From assembly GCA_030606625.1 (NCBI GenBank), contig JAUWGC010000003.1:1-43173 (forward strand): 43,173 nucleotides of DNA, in the 5' to 3' direction. The position numbers and the translations under genes were made by a program. Numbering within the stretch: the stretch's first letter is position 1; each line of letters starts with the position of its first letter. Of this stretch, positions 42,013 through 43,173 are shown one piece after another. A model generated the notes under the pieces. The model had not been told where the DNA came from. It did not search any database and worked only from the letters and a program-made list of their open reading frames with translations. This DNA comes from Bacteroidales bacterium. GTDB taxonomy: Bacteria > Bacteroidota > Bacteroidia > Bacteroidales > B18-G4.

Positions 42013-43014
42013 ATGAAAGAAAAAGAAATAATCAATAGTTTTCTGAGTCAACTGCCGAGAAGTTGTCAGCATATAAATGACTTTTTTGAATCGGACGCTG
42101 AGATTATAGATTTTGGTTCAAAGAAAATGTTATTCACTACAGATGAGTTTTCAGGTGAAGATATGTTCAGAGATGATGATCCCCATGTACTTGGCTGGAA
42201 TATGGCCGTTTGTACTATCAGTGATATTCTTGCCAGCGGTGGAACCCCTAAATTTTACGCACATAGTGTTCAGGTAGCAACTAATAAATGGAACGATGAA
42301 TATATAAAACTGTTTTCTAAAGGTATAGCAGATGTTCTTAATCTTTCAGGAGCAGCTTTTATCGGGGGAGACCTGGGAATGTCAAAGGTTTGGCATTACA
42401 CGGGGATCTGCCTGGGTGAGGCAGATAATTCACTTACAAGAAAAGGTGCTGAATACGGAGATTTAATTTATATAACCGGAAAAACAGGAGCCGGTAATCT
42501 GGAAGCTGCTTTAATGCTATACTCTGATAAAAAATTCATTAGTAAGATAATCAAGAGGTATAAGACTTATTTTAAATTAAGATTCGATGAATCTCTGGTA
42601 ATAAGAGAATTTGCCAACTGTTGTATAGATACCAGCGATGGTGTGTTAAATGCTTTAAATACCATTGCGGAAATCAATAATGTAGGATACGAAGTAAAGA
42701 ATCTGCCTTACCTGAACGAAGGTGTGATTGCCTGTAAACTTCTATCTAAACCCAAAACTTTACTGTTTATGGGTGAATGCGGGGAATATGAACTCCTGTT
42801 CACTATCAGAAAAGAAGATGAGGAGAAATTTTTAAACCAAACAAGGGCAAGGAAAATTCAGGTTAACAGGATTGGAGAAATTACCGGGGATTCAAGGAAA
42901 GTTTTATTCGAAGGTAAAGAGGAGATACGCTTTGACGATTTTGATATTTCCGCAAGAGATTTCGAAGATGTCAGGGACTATCTTAATGAATTAACTAAAT
43001 ATTTATCGCCATGA
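42013..43014 (+). CDS. ThiL/PurM-like (AIR synthase-related) ATP-binding enzyme
   Basis: A 333-residue protein of the PurM/ThiL/HypE/SelD fold. Near the N-terminus LFTTDEFSGEDMF and NMAVCTISDILASGGTP correspond to the metal/ATP-binding aspartate region and the NxxDxxAxGAxP motif of ThiL; GGDLGMSK and ITGKTGAGNLEAAL follow, and the C-terminal half has CIDTSDGVLNALNTIAE and MGECGEYELLFTI, again as in thiamine-phosphate kinases (SDGL, GEDYELLF). It differs enough (GECGEYELL for GEDYELL) that thiamine synthesis is doubtful. Its stop overlaps the start of a ketoacyl synthase by four bases, which suggests a phosphorylation or ATP-dependent step in a fatty-acid or polyketide-type pathway. ATG 42013 is preferred over TTG 42010. 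Confidence 0.75.
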   Translation: MKEKEIINSFLSQLPRSCQHINDFFESDAEIIDFGSKKMLFTTDEFSGEDMFRDDDPHVLGWNMAVCTISDILASGGTPKFYAHSVQVATNKWNDEYIKLFSKGIADVLNLSGAAFIGGDLGMSKVWHYTGICLGEADNSLTRKGAEYGDLIYITGKTGAGNLEAALMLYSDKKFISKIIKRYKTYFKLRFDESLVIREFANCCIDTSDGVLNALNTIAEINNVGYEVKNLPYLNEGVIACKLLSKPKTLLFMGECGEYELLFTIRKEDEEKFLNQTRARKIQVNRIGEITGDSRKVLFEGKEEIRFDDFDISARDFEDVRDYLNELTKYLSP

Positions 43015-43173
43015 AAACGGATTCGAAAAAAAGGGTAGTCATTACCGGTATCGGACCAGTCACATCTGTTGGAATTGGTAAAGATGAATTCTGGAATAGC
43101 TTGCTAAGTAAAAAGATGAATGTTTGTAAAATACCTGAAAGGTTTGAAAAGAGCTACAGTTTCAAATCTAAAT
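43011..43173 (+). CDS. beta-ketoacyl synthase, N-terminal fragment (runs off the window)
   Basis: The first 54 codons of a gene continuing past the right edge. The N-terminus KKRVVITGIGPVTSVGIGKDEFWNSLL is the classical start of FabF-type beta-ketoacyl-ACP synthases (VVITGxGxVTxxGxxxxxFWxxL). The catalytic Cys-His-His lie beyond the edge. The ATG overlaps the TGA of the ThiL-like gene (ATGA), so the two are translationally coupled and probably act in one pathway. Whether this is housekeeping fabF or a secondary-metabolite ketosynthase cannot be decided from the fragment. Confidence 0.85.
   Translation, partial: MKTDSKKRVVITGIGPVTSVGIGKDEFWNSLLSKKMNVCKIPERFEKSYSFKSK

Overview
The window looks like chromosomal DNA of a free-living or environmental Bacteroidetes (Bacteroidales/Marinilabiliales-like). 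Four things support this: A+T-rich sequence; many TAnnTTTG -7 boxes, sometimes with an upstream TTTG, which is the promoter type of Bacteroidetes sigma-A; a short RpoD of 287 residues; and a protein with a type IX secretion C-terminal tail, alongside FISUMP and SusE-free lipoproteins. Most genes are housekeeping and no insertion sequence, phage or CRISPR array is visible.

Layout. 1-4.5 kb (+): a stand-alone GMP-synthase ATP pyrophosphatase, a DUF4954-type left-handed beta-helix protein and a GlmS-isomerase-like SIS protein. 4.5-6.2 kb (-): a 437-residue curlin-repeat protein with its own terminator and an upstream block of repeated operator-like motifs. 6.2-9.1 kb: a divergent galM / vSGLT-type Na+/sugar symporter pair. 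9.2-14.8 kb: a beta-helix lipoprotein, a small barrel protein, pepD, an Ldh-family dehydrogenase and rpe. 14.9-18.6 kb (-): rpoD, pnp, rpsO. 19-24.7 kb (-): a tight operon of TetR regulator, LolA-like protein, two FtsX-type permeases, an ABC ATPase and an outer-membrane barrel protein. 24.8-25.2 kb: a HicB-like antitoxin followed by a decayed hicA. 25.2-31 kb: FISUMP lipoprotein, PH-like membrane protein, MscS channel, MmpS-like lipoprotein, exported C1 peptidase. 31.2-37.4 kb (+): lpdA, rfbC, uvrA, a LOG protein and a retropepsin-like protease. 37.5-41 kb: a T9SS-secreted VCBS protein and a sigma-54 activator-like response regulator. 41.1-41.5 kb: tmRNA. 42-43.2 kb (+): a ThiL/PurM-like enzyme overlapping the start of a ketoacyl synthase that runs off the right edge.

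The observations most worth a second look are these. (1) The TetR regulator carries a complete canonical EF-hand calcium loop just after its DNA-binding domain, and an operator-like site overlaps its own promoter. (2) About a dozen intergenic spacers carry degenerate arrays with a strict 7-bp period (one with 9 bp), each built on a different word and often starting at a stop codon. (3) The large curlin-like amyloid has no csg partners in view and has a repeated upstream motif. (4) Two amidotransferase-family enzymes (GuaA-like and GlmS-like) both lack the glutaminase domain. (5) A ThiL-like gene is translationally coupled to a ketoacyl synthase at the right edge, which may be the start of a biosynthetic cluster. 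All assignments are from reading the sequence; no database search was run.
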